The notes beneath the pieces were generated by a model. It was not told the origin of the DNA, did no database searches, and worked only from the letters and a program-made list of their open reading frames with translations. From an uncultured Flavobacteriales bacterium (GTDB lineage: Bacteria; Bacteroidota; Bacteroidia; Flavobacteriales_E; Vicingaceae): a stretch of 42,296 nt of DNA. The DNA is taken from positions 1-42,296 of the forward strand of contig CALCHN010000023.1 in assembly GCA_937901255.1 (NCBI GenBank), given 5' to 3'. A program made the translations under genes and the position numbers. Positions 31,797 through 39,856 of the stretch are shown one piece after another. How positions within the stretch are numbered: position 1 is the first letter of the stretch; the number at the start of each line of letters is the position of its first letter.

Positions 31797-32609
31797 ATGG
31801 AAAATCAATTAAAAGAAACCCTTCACTTTATTATAGAACAAGGAGTTGAGAAAGCAGATGTAGGAATAATTTTAGGAACAGGTTTAGGTGGATTAGTGGA
31901 GAAAATTGAAATAATTAAAGAAATTGCTTACGATAAAATCCCTCATTTTCCTGTTTCAACCGTAGAATCGCATGTAGGTAAACTAATTTTTGGAAAAATT
32001 GATGGTAAGACCGTAATTGCTATGCAGGGTAGGTTTCATTATTACGAAGCTTATGATATGAAACAAATTGCTTATCCTGTAAAAGTGTTAAAAAACTTAG
32101 GAGTGAACTTTTTACTCATTTCTAATGCTGCCGGAGCGGTAAATTTAGCTTTCAAAAAAAGTGAGTTAATGTTAATTACTGACCATATTAACATGTTTCC
32201 ATCCAATCCATTAATTGGAAAGAACAACAATGAAGAAGGCCCGAGGTTTCCAGATATGAGTTGTGCTTACAATAAAAAGCTCAACAATTTAATTGAAGAA
32301 ATTGCTCAAGAAAAAAACATCACGCTTAGAAAAGGCGTTTATGTTTCTGTTCCTGGTCCTAATTTGGAAACTAGAGCAGAATATAAAATGCTTAAATTAT
32401 TAGGTGCAGATGCTGTTGGCATGAGCACTGTTCCAGAAGTTATTGCAGCCAATCATTTAGGGTTACCTTGTTGTGCTATTTCTGTACTAACAGACGAGTG
32501 CGACCCAGAAAATTTAGCTCCAGTTGCGTTGGAAGAAATTTTAGCAGCAGCAGCCGTTGCAGAGCCTCAGCTTACAACACTTTATACAGCACTTATTAAT
32601 AGACTTTAA
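31797..32609 (+). CDS. punA: Purine nucleoside phosphorylase
   Basis: Splits purine ribonucleosides with phosphate into the free base and ribose 1-phosphate in purine salvage. 270 residues, typical of the trimeric (mammalian-type) family. Motifs are GIILGTGLGGL (phosphate-binding), VSTVESHVGKL, MQGRFHYYEAYDMKQIAYPV, SNAAGAVN, the base-binding VPGPNLETRAEYKML and GMSTVPEVIAANHLGLP, and SVLTDECDPENL. Start chosen at 31797 because the upstream ATG lies in a terminator hairpin. Specific for guanosine and inosine in most relatives. Confidence 0.95.
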   Translation: MENQLKETLHFIIEQGVEKADVGIILGTGLGGLVEKIEIIKEIAYDKIPHFPVSTVESHVGKLIFGKIDGKTVIAMQGRFHYYEAYDMKQIAYPVKVLKNLGVNFLLISNAAGAVNLAFKKSELMLITDHINMFPSNPLIGKNNNEEGPRFPDMSCAYNKKLNNLIEEIAQEKNITLRKGVYVSVPGPNLETRAEYKMLKLLGADAVGMSTVPEVIAANHLGLPCCAISVLTDECDPENLAPVALEEILAAAAVAEPQLTTLYTALINRL

Positions 32610-32654
32610 ATTTTTTAATTCATCATATTAAGAAACTATATTAAAGGAGTTTGT

Positions 32655-32662
32655 TAATTTTG
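32655..32662 (+). promoter_or_regulatory. -7 element before panD
   Basis: TAATTTTG fits TAnnTTTG and ends eight bases before the panD ATG; the upstream element is not evident. Confidence 0.4.
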
Positions 32663-32670
32663 CCAACATT

Positions 32671-33021
32671 ATGAATATTCAAGTATTAAAATCTAAAATT
32701 CACCGTGTAAAAATTACGGAAGCCGATTTGAATTACATTGGCAGCATTACTATTGATGAAACTTTAATGGAAGCTGCCAACATTATTGAAGGAGAAAAAG
32801 TACAAATCGTAAACATTAACAACGGTGAACGTTTAGAAACTTATGTGATAAAAGGCATAAGAGATTCAGGAAATATTTGCCTGAATGGACCAGCAGCCAG
32901 AAGAGTAGCAGTAGGAGATATCATTATTATCATTACCTATGCATCAATGGATTTTGAGGAAGCTAAAACATTTAAACCTACTATTATTTTCCCTGATGAA
33001 ACTACTAATAAATTGAAGTAG
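32671..33021 (+). CDS. panD: Aspartate 1-decarboxylase
   Basis: Makes beta-alanine from aspartate for pantothenate and coenzyme A synthesis. 116 residues. The proenzyme cleaves itself between Gly24 and Ser25 (NYIGSITIDE) to create the pyruvoyl cofactor at Ser25. The rest matches the small beta-barrel family: KIHRVKITEADLNYIG, GERLETYVIKG, CLNGPAARRVAVGD. It is immediately upstream of a YbhN-like membrane protein gene, an arrangement often seen in this phylum. Confidence 0.97.
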   Translation: MNIQVLKSKIHRVKITEADLNYIGSITIDETLMEAANIIEGEKVQIVNINNGERLETYVIKGIRDSGNICLNGPAARRVAVGDIIIIITYASMDFEEAKTFKPTIIFPDETTNKLK

Positions 33022-33077
33022 TTTTCGTTTCTTTACATTGTTTTTCAGGGTAATAATCATCTCATCAACACAGTCAG

Positions 33078-34076
33078 ATGCAAAAAAACTTTATAGCTAT
33101 TCTTAAAATTATCTTACCACTTGGGTTGGGATTGTTTTTAATTTGGTTGGTGTTTAAAGATTTAACCCCTGTTGATATTGCTGAAATAAAACAATCGTTT
33201 AACAACATCAATTATATTTATTTAATCATCTCTGTATTTTTTGGTGTAATAAGTCACTTAAGCAGAGCTTGGCGTTGGAAATATCCTTTAAACCATCTAG
33301 GGTATCAACCAAAATTACACAACAGTTTTTTCAGTACCATGATAGGCTATTTCGCTAATTTAGGTATTCCTCGTAGTGGAGAATTACTACGTTGTGGGGT
33401 AATGAGTAAATACGAAGATATTCCTTTTAATAAGTTGGTAGGAACTGTAATAGCCGAACGTATGGCAGATTTATTAGTGCTTTGCAGTTTTATTGCAATG
33501 GTGTTTTTCTTACAAATTGATTTGCTTACCGGTTATTTAAAGGAGATAGGTTTTTTTAAACAAATTTCGTTTACCAAGATGTTTATTTTAGGGGCTGCTT
33601 TTTTTGTTGTAGTAATTGTTTCCTATTTGGTATTAAAACGTTCAAAACTTAGTTTTTTTGAAAAACTAAGAAAGTTCCTTTCGGGTATTAAGCAAGGGCT
33701 AATTGCTATTTTAACCATGCCTAACAGAGGTAAATTTATTTTACATACGATATTCATTTGGGGAATGTATTTTTTAATGTTTTACATTACTATTTTTAGT
33801 TTACCCGAAGTGGAAACATTACCCATTTCTGGAATTGTAACTGCTTTTGTTTTAGGAGGAATTAGCATAGCAGCAACCAATGGAGGCATTGGGGCTTATC
33901 CGTTAGCCATAAGTTCTGTGTTAATGCTTTATGGAGTAGATCACAATATTGGTTATGCTTTTGGTTGGGCAACATGGATAGCTCAAACAGCTATGATTAT
34001 TATTGTCGGATTGATTTCGTTAATTTTAGTTCCTAAACTAAATGAAAAACAAGTGAAGCAATTTAAGGAAAATTAG
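33078..34076 (+). CDS. YbhN/UPF0104-type membrane protein (LPG synthase TM domain)
   Basis: 332-residue integral membrane protein of the lysylphosphatidylglycerol synthase transmembrane (flippase) family, with about eight hydrophobic helices. Features are the first helix with PLGLGLFLIWLVFKDL, the conserved SHLSRAWRWKYPLNHLGY, YFANLGIPRSGELLRCGVM and VAERM-like (TVIAERMADLLVL), and the C-terminal NGGIGAYPLAIS. The catalytic lysyltransferase domain is absent, so it is not a full MprF. It likely moves a lipid across the inner membrane, but the substrate is unknown. Probably cotranscribed with panD. Confidence 0.85.
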   Translation: MQKNFIAILKIILPLGLGLFLIWLVFKDLTPVDIAEIKQSFNNINYIYLIISVFFGVISHLSRAWRWKYPLNHLGYQPKLHNSFFSTMIGYFANLGIPRSGELLRCGVMSKYEDIPFNKLVGTVIAERMADLLVLCSFIAMVFFLQIDLLTGYLKEIGFFKQISFTKMFILGAAFFVVVIVSYLVLKRSKLSFFEKLRKFLSGIKQGLIAILTMPNRGKFILHTIFIWGMYFLMFYITIFSLPEVETLPISGIVTAFVLGGISIAATNGGIGAYPLAISSVLMLYGVDHNIGYAFGWATWIAQTAMIIIVGLISLILVPKLNEKQVKQFKEN

Positions 34077-34102
34077 TATCAAGCATATAATTTTTAAAAA
34101 CT

Positions 34103-34249
34103 TTAACCACATAGAAACATAGACTAATATAGTAGTAAAAGAATGAATATAGCAACACAAAGTGTTTCCATTTTATGGAAACAAGCTATATGGAACTTAA
34201 ACAAAACTATTTTTTTCTAACCTTAAAAACTATGTTTCTATGTGGTTAA
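34103..34249 (+). repeat. MITE-like element C, copy 2 (147 bp)
   Basis: Perfect 20-base terminal inverted repeats (TTAACCACATAGAAACATAG at 34103-34122, its reverse complement at 34230-34249). The core hairpin GTTTCCAT/ATGGAAAC with TATAGC/GCTATA arms matches the reverse complement of the copy at 12517-12648. It occupies the gap between the YbhN-like gene and rfaE2, ending 20 bases before the rfaE2 ATG. Confidence 0.88.
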
Positions 34250-34269
34250 TCCAATTCTTATTTTTGACT

Positions 34270-34788
34270 ATGGAAACCACAAATTTAACAGCAATTAAAA
34301 ATAAAATTATCTCACAAGTTGCTATTGTTGATTTAATGCAACAATGGAATAAACAAAAAGTGGTTTTTACCAACGGTTGTTTCGATATTTTACACCAAGG
34401 ACATATTACTTACTTGGCACAAACTGCTGATTTAGGTGATAAACTTATTGTCGGAATTAATTCAGATGCTTCTGTAAAAATGTTGAATAAAGGTACTGCT
34501 CGTCCGTTGCAAGATGAATATTCCAGAGCATTAATTATTGCATCATTGAGCTTTGTAGATGCAGTTATTATTTTTGATGAAGCAACTCCCTTAGCGTTAA
34601 TTTCAGCTATTCAACCACAAGTATTGGTAAAAGGTGGCGACTATGATAGTGCTATTAACGATCCTTCCGATAAAAAATACATTGTAGGTTCAGATATAGT
34701 AAAACAAAATGGAGGCGAAGTAATTGTAGTTCCTTTTTTACCAGGATATTCTACTACAAGTATTGAAGAAAAAATAAAGAGAGGGTAA
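34270..34788 (+). CDS. rfaE2: D-glycero-beta-D-manno-heptose 1-phosphate adenylyltransferase
   Basis: Makes ADP-heptose from heptose 1-phosphate and ATP, a step in building the lipopolysaccharide core. 172 residues, equal to the stand-alone C-terminal half of HldE. Nucleotidyltransferase motifs are FTNGCFDILHQGH with the HxGH catalytic site, KLIVGINSDASVKML, and QVLVKGGDYD. A longer frame from 34240 starts inside element C and is rejected. The 3' end touches the convergent M16 gene (34789) without a spacer. Confidence 0.93.
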   Translation: METTNLTAIKNKIISQVAIVDLMQQWNKQKVVFTNGCFDILHQGHITYLAQTADLGDKLIVGINSDASVKMLNKGTARPLQDEYSRALIIASLSFVDAVIIFDEATPLALISAIQPQVLVKGGDYDSAINDPSDKKYIVGSDIVKQNGGEVIVVPFLPGYSTTSIEEKIKRG

Positions 34789-36078
34789 TTACTTCCCAAC
34801 CACCACTTCAATTAAATCTTCTTTTTTAAAGTAATTCTTAGCTAGGTTTTTCAATTCTTCAGCATCAATATTTTTTACTTTTTCGATGTAGTTGTTGTAA
34901 TAGTCAAAATTAAAACCGAAGAAATGAACATTTTCAAAAAGAGAAGCCATGTTAAACGGGCCATCACAGCTTCTTAGTACTTGTCCAAGAATGTAGTTTT
35001 TTACCAACGCCAACTCATCATCACTCACCAAAACGGTTTGTAGCAACTCAATTTCCTTATAAATTTCTGCCAACGCATTATCGGTTACATCTACACCAAC
35101 TTCAGTATTAATATAGAAAAAAGCCGCTTGCTGCATACTCATAACTCCCGCATTTATACCGTAAGTATAACCTTTGTCTTCCCTAATATTTTTCATTAAT
35201 CGAGAGCCAAAATAGCCTCCTAAAATGGTAGTTAAAATTTGTAAACTAAAATAATCAGGATGATTTTTATTAGGCATTACCCTGCCAATTCTTATAGCAG
35301 ATTGCATGGCATTAGCTTTAGAAATATGTCTTATTTTTTCTGAGCTAGTTTCTTCAGCAATGCTTGGGTGGTTAACCTTAGGAGTAAAAGGAGTAAGTAA
35401 ATCCTTTCTTCCCATTTGTTGGTTTAATACTTTAAGATCATGTTCGGTTATTTTTCCGGCAGCAATAATGGTAACATGAGCAAAATTATAATGTTGTTGG
35501 TGGAATTTTTTAATAGCTTCCAAAGAAAGCTGCTCAAAATGATGTGCTTCTGTTTTCTTTCCGTAAGGATTGTTTTTTCCTAACAACATTTCCATAAATG
35601 CTGTGTGGGCGACAAAACTTACTTTTTCGAGGTTAATTTTAAATTTTTCGTAAGCATTTTGTTTATACACTTCAAACTCATGTTCAGAAAAAGCAGGAAA
35701 AGCAATTACTTCTTTAACAAAAGGTAAAACATGGGGCAAATGTTTCGATAAGGTATAAACTGTAACATTAGCATTGTCGTAAGCAAACTCGGCATCTAAA
35801 AAAGCACCGTATTGATCAATTCCTTCGGCAATTTCGGCAGAAGTAAAGTTTTTAGAACCCTCTTGCATTAATTTGTTGGCAGAAGCGGCAATTAGCGGAC
35901 TAGGTTGATACCATTTTCCAGCTTTAAAAATAAAACTGATTTTTAGAATTTCTTCACTACCTCCAGAAATATAATAAACAGGCACGCCATTGTCTAGCTG
36001 TGTTTTAACAGGTTCTATAAAAGCGATACTCGATACTTGATTAAATGAAGGTGCTTGTGTTCTATTAATTTCAGTCAT
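34789..36078 (-). CDS. M16-family peptidase-like protein lacking the zinc motif
   Basis: 429 residues with the two-half fold of the M16 (insulinase/processing-peptidase) family. At the place where active members have HxxEH (normally after GLAH-FL) this one reads ANKLMQEGSKNF, so both His and the catalytic Glu are missing. The later half keeps the substrate-binding-type RxxY region (IREDKGYTYGINAGVM). In related genomes such an inactive subunit is usually encoded beside an active partner, and the two act as a heterodimer; no partner is next to this one. No signal peptide is obvious. The start is the first ATG, with a TACTTTTA box about 16 bases upstream. Confidence 0.88.
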   Translation of the reverse strand: MTEINRTQAPSFNQVSSIAFIEPVKTQLDNGVPVYYISGGSEEILKISFIFKAGKWYQPSPLIAASANKLMQEGSKNFTSAEIAEGIDQYGAFLDAEFAYDNANVTVYTLSKHLPHVLPFVKEVIAFPAFSEHEFEVYKQNAYEKFKINLEKVSFVAHTAFMEMLLGKNNPYGKKTEAHHFEQLSLEAIKKFHQQHYNFAHVTIIAAGKITEHDLKVLNQQMGRKDLLTPFTPKVNHPSIAEETSSEKIRHISKANAMQSAIRIGRVMPNKNHPDYFSLQILTTILGGYFGSRLMKNIREDKGYTYGINAGVMSMQQAAFFYINTEVGVDVTDNALAEIYKEIELLQTVLVSDDELALVKNYILGQVLRSCDGPFNMASLFENVHFFGFNFDYYNNYIEKVKNIDAEELKNLAKNYFKKEDLIEVVVGK

Positions 36079-36237
36079 ACATTATATTTTTTGTAAAAGT
36101 AATTAATGTTGTTGGGCGATGTTGGGATAAGAATTAAAAATTGATAGAAGTCTTCTATTTTTTTTATTATAAATTGTAGATAAATAAATAAAACAAAGTT
36201 AACTATATAAATATAAGACTGTTAAAATTATTATGTT

Positions 36238-36271
36238 TTTGCTAAAGTGATTAAAACTTAGAATAGTTTTG
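36238..36271 (+). promoter_or_regulatory. Promoter of the small lipoprotein gene
   Basis: TTTG at 36238-36241 and TAGTTTTG at 36264-36271, with a slightly long 22-base spacer. Leader of about 20 bases. Confidence 0.5.
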
Positions 36272-36297
36272 CGAAAAATTAATAACTAAAATTATTT

Positions 36298-36561
36298 ATG
36301 AAAAAAATGTTTATTCTACCTGTTGCCTTAGTTGCATTAATGGTAGTTTCTTGTGGTCCAACCCAAGAAGAAGTTGAAGCTAGAGAAAAAGCAGTTGCTG
36401 ATTCTGTTGCTACTTACAATGCTCAAGTTGAAGCTGAGGCTGCTGCCGCTGCTGAAGCAGAAGCTGCTGCAAAAGCTGAGGCTGAAGCTGCTGCTGCAAT
36501 TGAAAAAGCTAAAGCTGATTCTGTTGTTGCTGCTGAACAAGCTGCTCCTAAGAAAAAGTAA
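36298..36561 (+). CDS. Small Ala/Glu-rich coiled-coil lipoprotein
   Basis: 87 residues. Signal peptide ending VVSC (Cys19) predicts lipid anchoring, leaving a 69-residue mature protein that is almost all helix-forming Ala, Glu and Lys with regular spacing (for example AEAAAKAEAEAAAAIEKAKA), and a C-terminal KKK. It is monocistronic, with its own promoter and a very strong terminator, as expected of an abundant structural protein. Size, coiled coil and terminal Lys are reminiscent of Braun's lipoprotein, but this is analogy only. An overlapping Leu-rich frame is an artefact of the GCT/GAA codon repeats. Confidence 0.8.
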   Translation: MKKMFILPVALVALMVVSCGPTQEEVEAREKAVADSVATYNAQVEAEAAAAAEAEAAAKAEAEAAAAIEKAKADSVVAAEQAAPKKK

Positions 36562-36581
36562 TCTACTTTTCTAAAGAAAAT

Positions 36582-36619
36582 AAAAAAGGCTGGAAACTTA
36601 GTTTCCAGCCTTTTTTTTT
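36582..36619 (+). terminator. Strong terminator after the small lipoprotein gene
   Basis: Stem AAGGCTGGAAAC / GTTTCCAGCCTT with a three-base loop, flanked by A6 and T8 or more, 20 bases past the stop codon. Confidence 0.93.
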
Positions 36620-36639
36620 ATGACTTTTTTAATGGTTAT

Positions 36640-36710
36640 AGCCCCTCTCTTTCGCACGTTCTCGCTACAAAGTTCACTGGACTTTGTCCGCCCAAAAGGG
36701 GAGGAATTTC
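36640..36710. repeat. GC-rich palindromic repeat split by a hairpin
   Basis: Outer arms AGCCCCTCTC and AAAAGGGGAGG are separated by about 45 bases that contain ACAAAGT/ACTTTGT (36667-36687). It looks like a GC-rich family copy with an internal extension. Confidence 0.6.
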
Positions 36711-36780
36711 TATCGCACAAAGCCATTATATAGTTAATTGTTAAATAATTTCTAATCTCTAATTAGTATCTGTCTTTTTA

Positions 36781-36908
36781 GTCGAGAGTTTGAGTCAGAA
36801 TGTTTGAGTTCGAGGTTTCGATGAACTGAAAATCAGAAGTGTACTTTCGTACATGACTGATTTGAAGGTCGAGAAAAACGAAGAAATCGGACATTATGGA
36901 CAAACTCT
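36781..36908. repeat. Imperfect palindrome next to the asnS 3' end
   Basis: AGAGTTTG near the left end (36785) pairs with CAAACTCT near the right end (36901-36908), and the centre forms a strong hairpin, AAATCAG-AAG-TGTAC-TTTC-GTACA-TGA-CTGATTT (36830-36863). It directly follows the minus-strand asnS stop, so it may be the 3' end of that mRNA or a dispersed element. Confidence 0.6.
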
Positions 36909-36910
36909 AA

Positions 36911-38353
36911 TTAAAACTCTGCATTTTTTGGAGTCCTTGGAAATGGAATTACGTCACGAATGTTAGTCATTCCGGTTACAAAAAGTAACAAACGCTCAAA
37001 ACCTAAACCAAATCCTGCATGAGGTACTGTTCCAAATTTTCTGGTTTCTAAATACCACCAAACACTTTCGTGAGGAATGTTAAACTGCTCAATTTTTTGC
37101 TTTAATACATCATATCTTTCTTCACGCTGAGAGCCACCAACAATTTCTCCAATGCCTGGAAATAAAATATCCATTGCTTTAACGGTTTTTCCATCATCAT
37201 TTAATTTCATATAAAAAGCTTTAACTCCTGCAGGATAATCAGTGATAATTACTGGTTTTTTAAAGTGCTTTTCAACTAGAAATCTTTCGTGTTCCGATTG
37301 TAAATCAGCTCCCCAATCTTCAATAATATAATTGAATTTTTTGTTTTTATTGGGTTTAGAATTTTTCAGAATATTGATGGCTTCTGTGTAAGTAATTCTT
37401 TCGAAATCATTTGCCAACACAAATTGTAATTTTTCAATCAACTCCATAGAACGTTGGTCTTGTGGTTTTGATTTTTCCTCTTCTGTTAGTCGAGAACTTA
37501 AAAATTCCAAATCGTCCTTACAATTATCCAAGGCATATTTCACACAATATTTCAGCATTTCTTCAGCCAAATCCATATTGTCATTGTTATCTGCAAAAGC
37601 AACTTCGGGTTCTATCATCCAAAATTCCGCTAAATGACGGGTTGTGTTAGAGTTTTCAGCTCTAAAAGTTGGTCCGAAAGTATATACCTGACTTAATGCC
37701 AAAGCAGCTAACTCAGCTTCTAACTGACCAGTTACAGCAAGATTAGCAGGTTTTCCAAAAAAATCTTCTTTATAGTTAATAGTGCCATCTTCATTTTTTG
37801 GAGGATTAGCAATATCCAAGGTAGTTACCTGAAACATTTCTCCCGCACCTTCGGCATCTGTTCCTGTAATCAAAGGTGTATGGATGTTGTAAAATCCTTT
37901 GTCATTAAAAAATTTGTGTATGGCAAAAGTCATAGCATGACGAATTCTTCCCACAGCACTAAATGTATTGGTTCTGTAACGCAAATGTGCTATTTCTCTT
38001 AAAAATTCTAAAGAGTGTTTTTTTGGCTGCAAGGGGTATTCTTCAGGATTAGCTTCTCCTAAAATTTCAAGTGTAGTACAATTTATTTCTATGGCTTGTC
38101 CGCTACCTTGAGAAGCTACTACTTTACCATTAACAGCAATTGCTGCTCCTGTTGTTGCTTTGTCCACTAAGCTTTCATTGTTAGCATTTAATTCTACAAC
38201 AATCTGGATATTTTTAATAGTAGAACCGTCATTTAATGCAATAAATGCAACGTTTTTACTACCTCTTTTTGTTCTTACCCAACCCATTACGGTAATTTCT
38301 TCACCAATAGGTTGTTTTTCAAATAATTCTTTAATCTTTATGCGTTGTGCCAT
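36911..38353 (-). CDS. asnS: Asparaginyl-tRNA synthetase
   Basis: Charges tRNA-Asn with asparagine. 480 residues, class IIb. It has an OB-fold anticodon-binding domain at about 15-100 (EEITVMGWVRTKRGSKNVAF), motif 1 around residue 135, motif 2 (FTFRAENS-like seen as GPTFRAENSNTTRHLAEFWM) and motif 3 near the end (GFGLGFERLLLFVTGMTNIR, then DVIPFPR). FPRTPKNAEF is the typical AsnRS C-terminus, in contrast with AspRS. The matching tRNA-Asn gene is 1.5 kb away. Presence of AsnRS argues for direct charging rather than amidation. Confidence 0.97.
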   Translation of the reverse strand: MAQRIKIKELFEKQPIGEEITVMGWVRTKRGSKNVAFIALNDGSTIKNIQIVVELNANNESLVDKATTGAAIAVNGKVVASQGSGQAIEINCTTLEILGEANPEEYPLQPKKHSLEFLREIAHLRYRTNTFSAVGRIRHAMTFAIHKFFNDKGFYNIHTPLITGTDAEGAGEMFQVTTLDIANPPKNEDGTINYKEDFFGKPANLAVTGQLEAELAALALSQVYTFGPTFRAENSNTTRHLAEFWMIEPEVAFADNNDNMDLAEEMLKYCVKYALDNCKDDLEFLSSRLTEEEKSKPQDQRSMELIEKLQFVLANDFERITYTEAINILKNSKPNKNKKFNYIIEDWGADLQSEHERFLVEKHFKKPVIITDYPAGVKAFYMKLNDDGKTVKAMDILFPGIGEIVGGSQREERYDVLKQKIEQFNIPHESVWWYLETRKFGTVPHAGFGLGFERLLLFVTGMTNIRDVIPFPRTPKNAEF

Positions 38354-38406
38354 GGTACATTGAATTTTTGACGAAATTACTTTTTTACAATTAATGACAA
38401 GTGTTT

Positions 38407-39540
38407 TTATTCCACAGTTTTTTTATAAACTATACCTCTTTCTTCCAGATAGCTCATAAAATAGTTGAAACATTGCTCATGCTTACCTACCAATTCAGGA
38501 GGAAAAACACCTTTTTCGGAAAATAAGCCTTCTAAAAACATATTGGCAGCAGCAGTTGCAGTATAGCCTGTAGTTCTCGCCATAGAAGAAGTATTGGTTT
38601 TAGCACAATATTTATCATGTAAATTGTAAATGACGGTTGTTGCTTTACCATTTTTATCCTTGCCTTTTACGGTAACGCGCATCACTGTAATTTCTTCTTC
38701 AGTTTCACCTAATTTCCATTCGTTGAATAAAACAGTACAGGTAAAATCCAATGGAACTACAGTCGTACCTTTTACATTAATGGGTTTCGTATCAAAAAAA
38801 CCACTCGATTTCAATACTTTCACATACTCTACATGTCCGGGGTAACGCAAGGTTTTTTCTTTCATATTGTTGATGTGTGGCATCGTAAAAATAATTGAAC
38901 GTAATCCATCGCTATTAAAAGACTCTAGTGTGCCAACACCATCAAATTCTACATATTCGCAATCGGTAAGGGCTTCTTTGGTAATCATTTCTCCATTCTC
39001 CACATAACGGGCAGGACGAGTATATTCTTCAATCACATCAATTGGCGAAAATGGAGCTTTGTAGCAGAAAGGCCATTTTTTTACTTTGGGTAAACCGCCT
39101 ACCAAGCATTCAAAATCGGTTAGTTGCAGTTGTTCGTTATAGTAGCCTAAAATAATATTGTCCATTCCGGGAGCAACGCCACAATCAACTATAGCAGTAA
39201 CATTTTTTTGTTGGGCAAGTTCATGCAGTTCTAACGCATTTTCAGGGAAGAAAGAAATATCGATTACATTTTTTTCTGCTTCAATAATATTTTTTAAGGT
39301 ATTGAAACCTAAGAAACCTGGGACAGCACAAATTACCAAATCAAATGGTTGTAGTGTTGTTTTTAATGTTGCTGTTTGCGTGACATCCAGTTGCAATGTG
39401 TTTAATTGAGGACATTTATTTTTTACATGTTGTAAAGTGGAGGTGTTTACATCAGTAAGGGTTACTTCATGTTTTTTTGCTAAGTCGATAGCCATAGCAC
39501 TGCCTACCATTCCGGCACCTAATACAATAATTTTACTCAT
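38407..39540 (-). CDS. Saccharopine dehydrogenase-family oxidoreductase
   Basis: 377 residues with an N-terminal NAD(P)-binding Rossmann fold (MSKIIVLGAGMVGSAMAIDL) and a C-terminal saccharopine-dehydrogenase-like half (DCGVAPGMDNIILGYYN, SFNSDGLRSIIFTMP, the final YLEERGIVYK). The length fits single-domain LYS9-type or lysine-pathway members. In Bacteroidota such genes are often annotated saccharopine dehydrogenase although lysine degradation is not always shown. The neighbours (asnS, tRNA-Asn) do not clarify the substrate. The gene lies 53 bases upstream of asnS on the same strand and may be cotranscribed with it. Confidence 0.88.
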   Translation of the reverse strand: MSKIIVLGAGMVGSAMAIDLAKKHEVTLTDVNTSTLQHVKNKCPQLNTLQLDVTQTATLKTTLQPFDLVICAVPGFLGFNTLKNIIEAEKNVIDISFFPENALELHELAQQKNVTAIVDCGVAPGMDNIILGYYNEQLQLTDFECLVGGLPKVKKWPFCYKAPFSPIDVIEEYTRPARYVENGEMITKEALTDCEYVEFDGVGTLESFNSDGLRSIIFTMPHINNMKEKTLRYPGHVEYVKVLKSSGFFDTKPINVKGTTVVPLDFTCTVLFNEWKLGETEEEITVMRVTVKGKDKNGKATTVIYNLHDKYCAKTNTSSMARTTGYTATAAANMFLEGLFSEKGVFPPELVGKHEQCFNYFMSYLEERGIVYKKTVE

Positions 39541-39597
39541 AAGTTTAAAATTTAAGAAATTGAAAAATGAAATTAACTTTTCCTGTTAGAGGAATTT

Positions 39598-39624
39598 GTA
39601 GGTTGTTTTGTACAACATACCTAC
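39598..39624. other. Hairpin in the gap before tRNA-Asn
   Basis: GTAGGT and ACCTAC, with inner TGTT/AACA, form a small hairpin in the 316-base gap (39541-39856) between the saccharopine dehydrogenase-type gene and the tRNA. The rest of the gap is AT-rich; apart from the tRNA promoter I see no gene in it. Confidence 0.45.
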
Positions 39625-39806
39625 ACAAAAATCAGCAGCGTTACATCCCGGGAATAAATACCCAAGGCATATTTTCTAGTGCTATTTTTAGATGAGCTTG
39701 CATGGTGTAAACCTAAGCAAATTTTTAGTACTAGAATAAATTTTAATACTAAACTGCTCAAAATCTTAATATTCAAAAAAAGTATCTATTTTTTTAATAA
39801 AAAGAG

Positions 39807-39837
39807 TTGTGTAATTAAAAAGTTTCTACTAATATTG
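39807..39837 (+). promoter_or_regulatory. tRNA-Asn promoter
   Basis: TTG at 39807-39809, 20 bases, TAATATTG at 39830-39837, placing the start of transcription about 10 bases before the tRNA. Confidence 0.45.
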
Positions 39838-39856
39838 CATCCCGTTTTACGGAGAT

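Noticed and set aside
34240..34269. Upstream ATG for rfaE2
   Set aside because: Lies in the terminal repeat of element C; the family N-terminus begins at 34270.
36353..36574. Leu/Lys-rich + frame over the small lipoprotein gene
   Set aside because: Frame-shifted reading of GCT/GAA codon repeats; the lipoprotein frame has a signal peptide, promoter and terminator.
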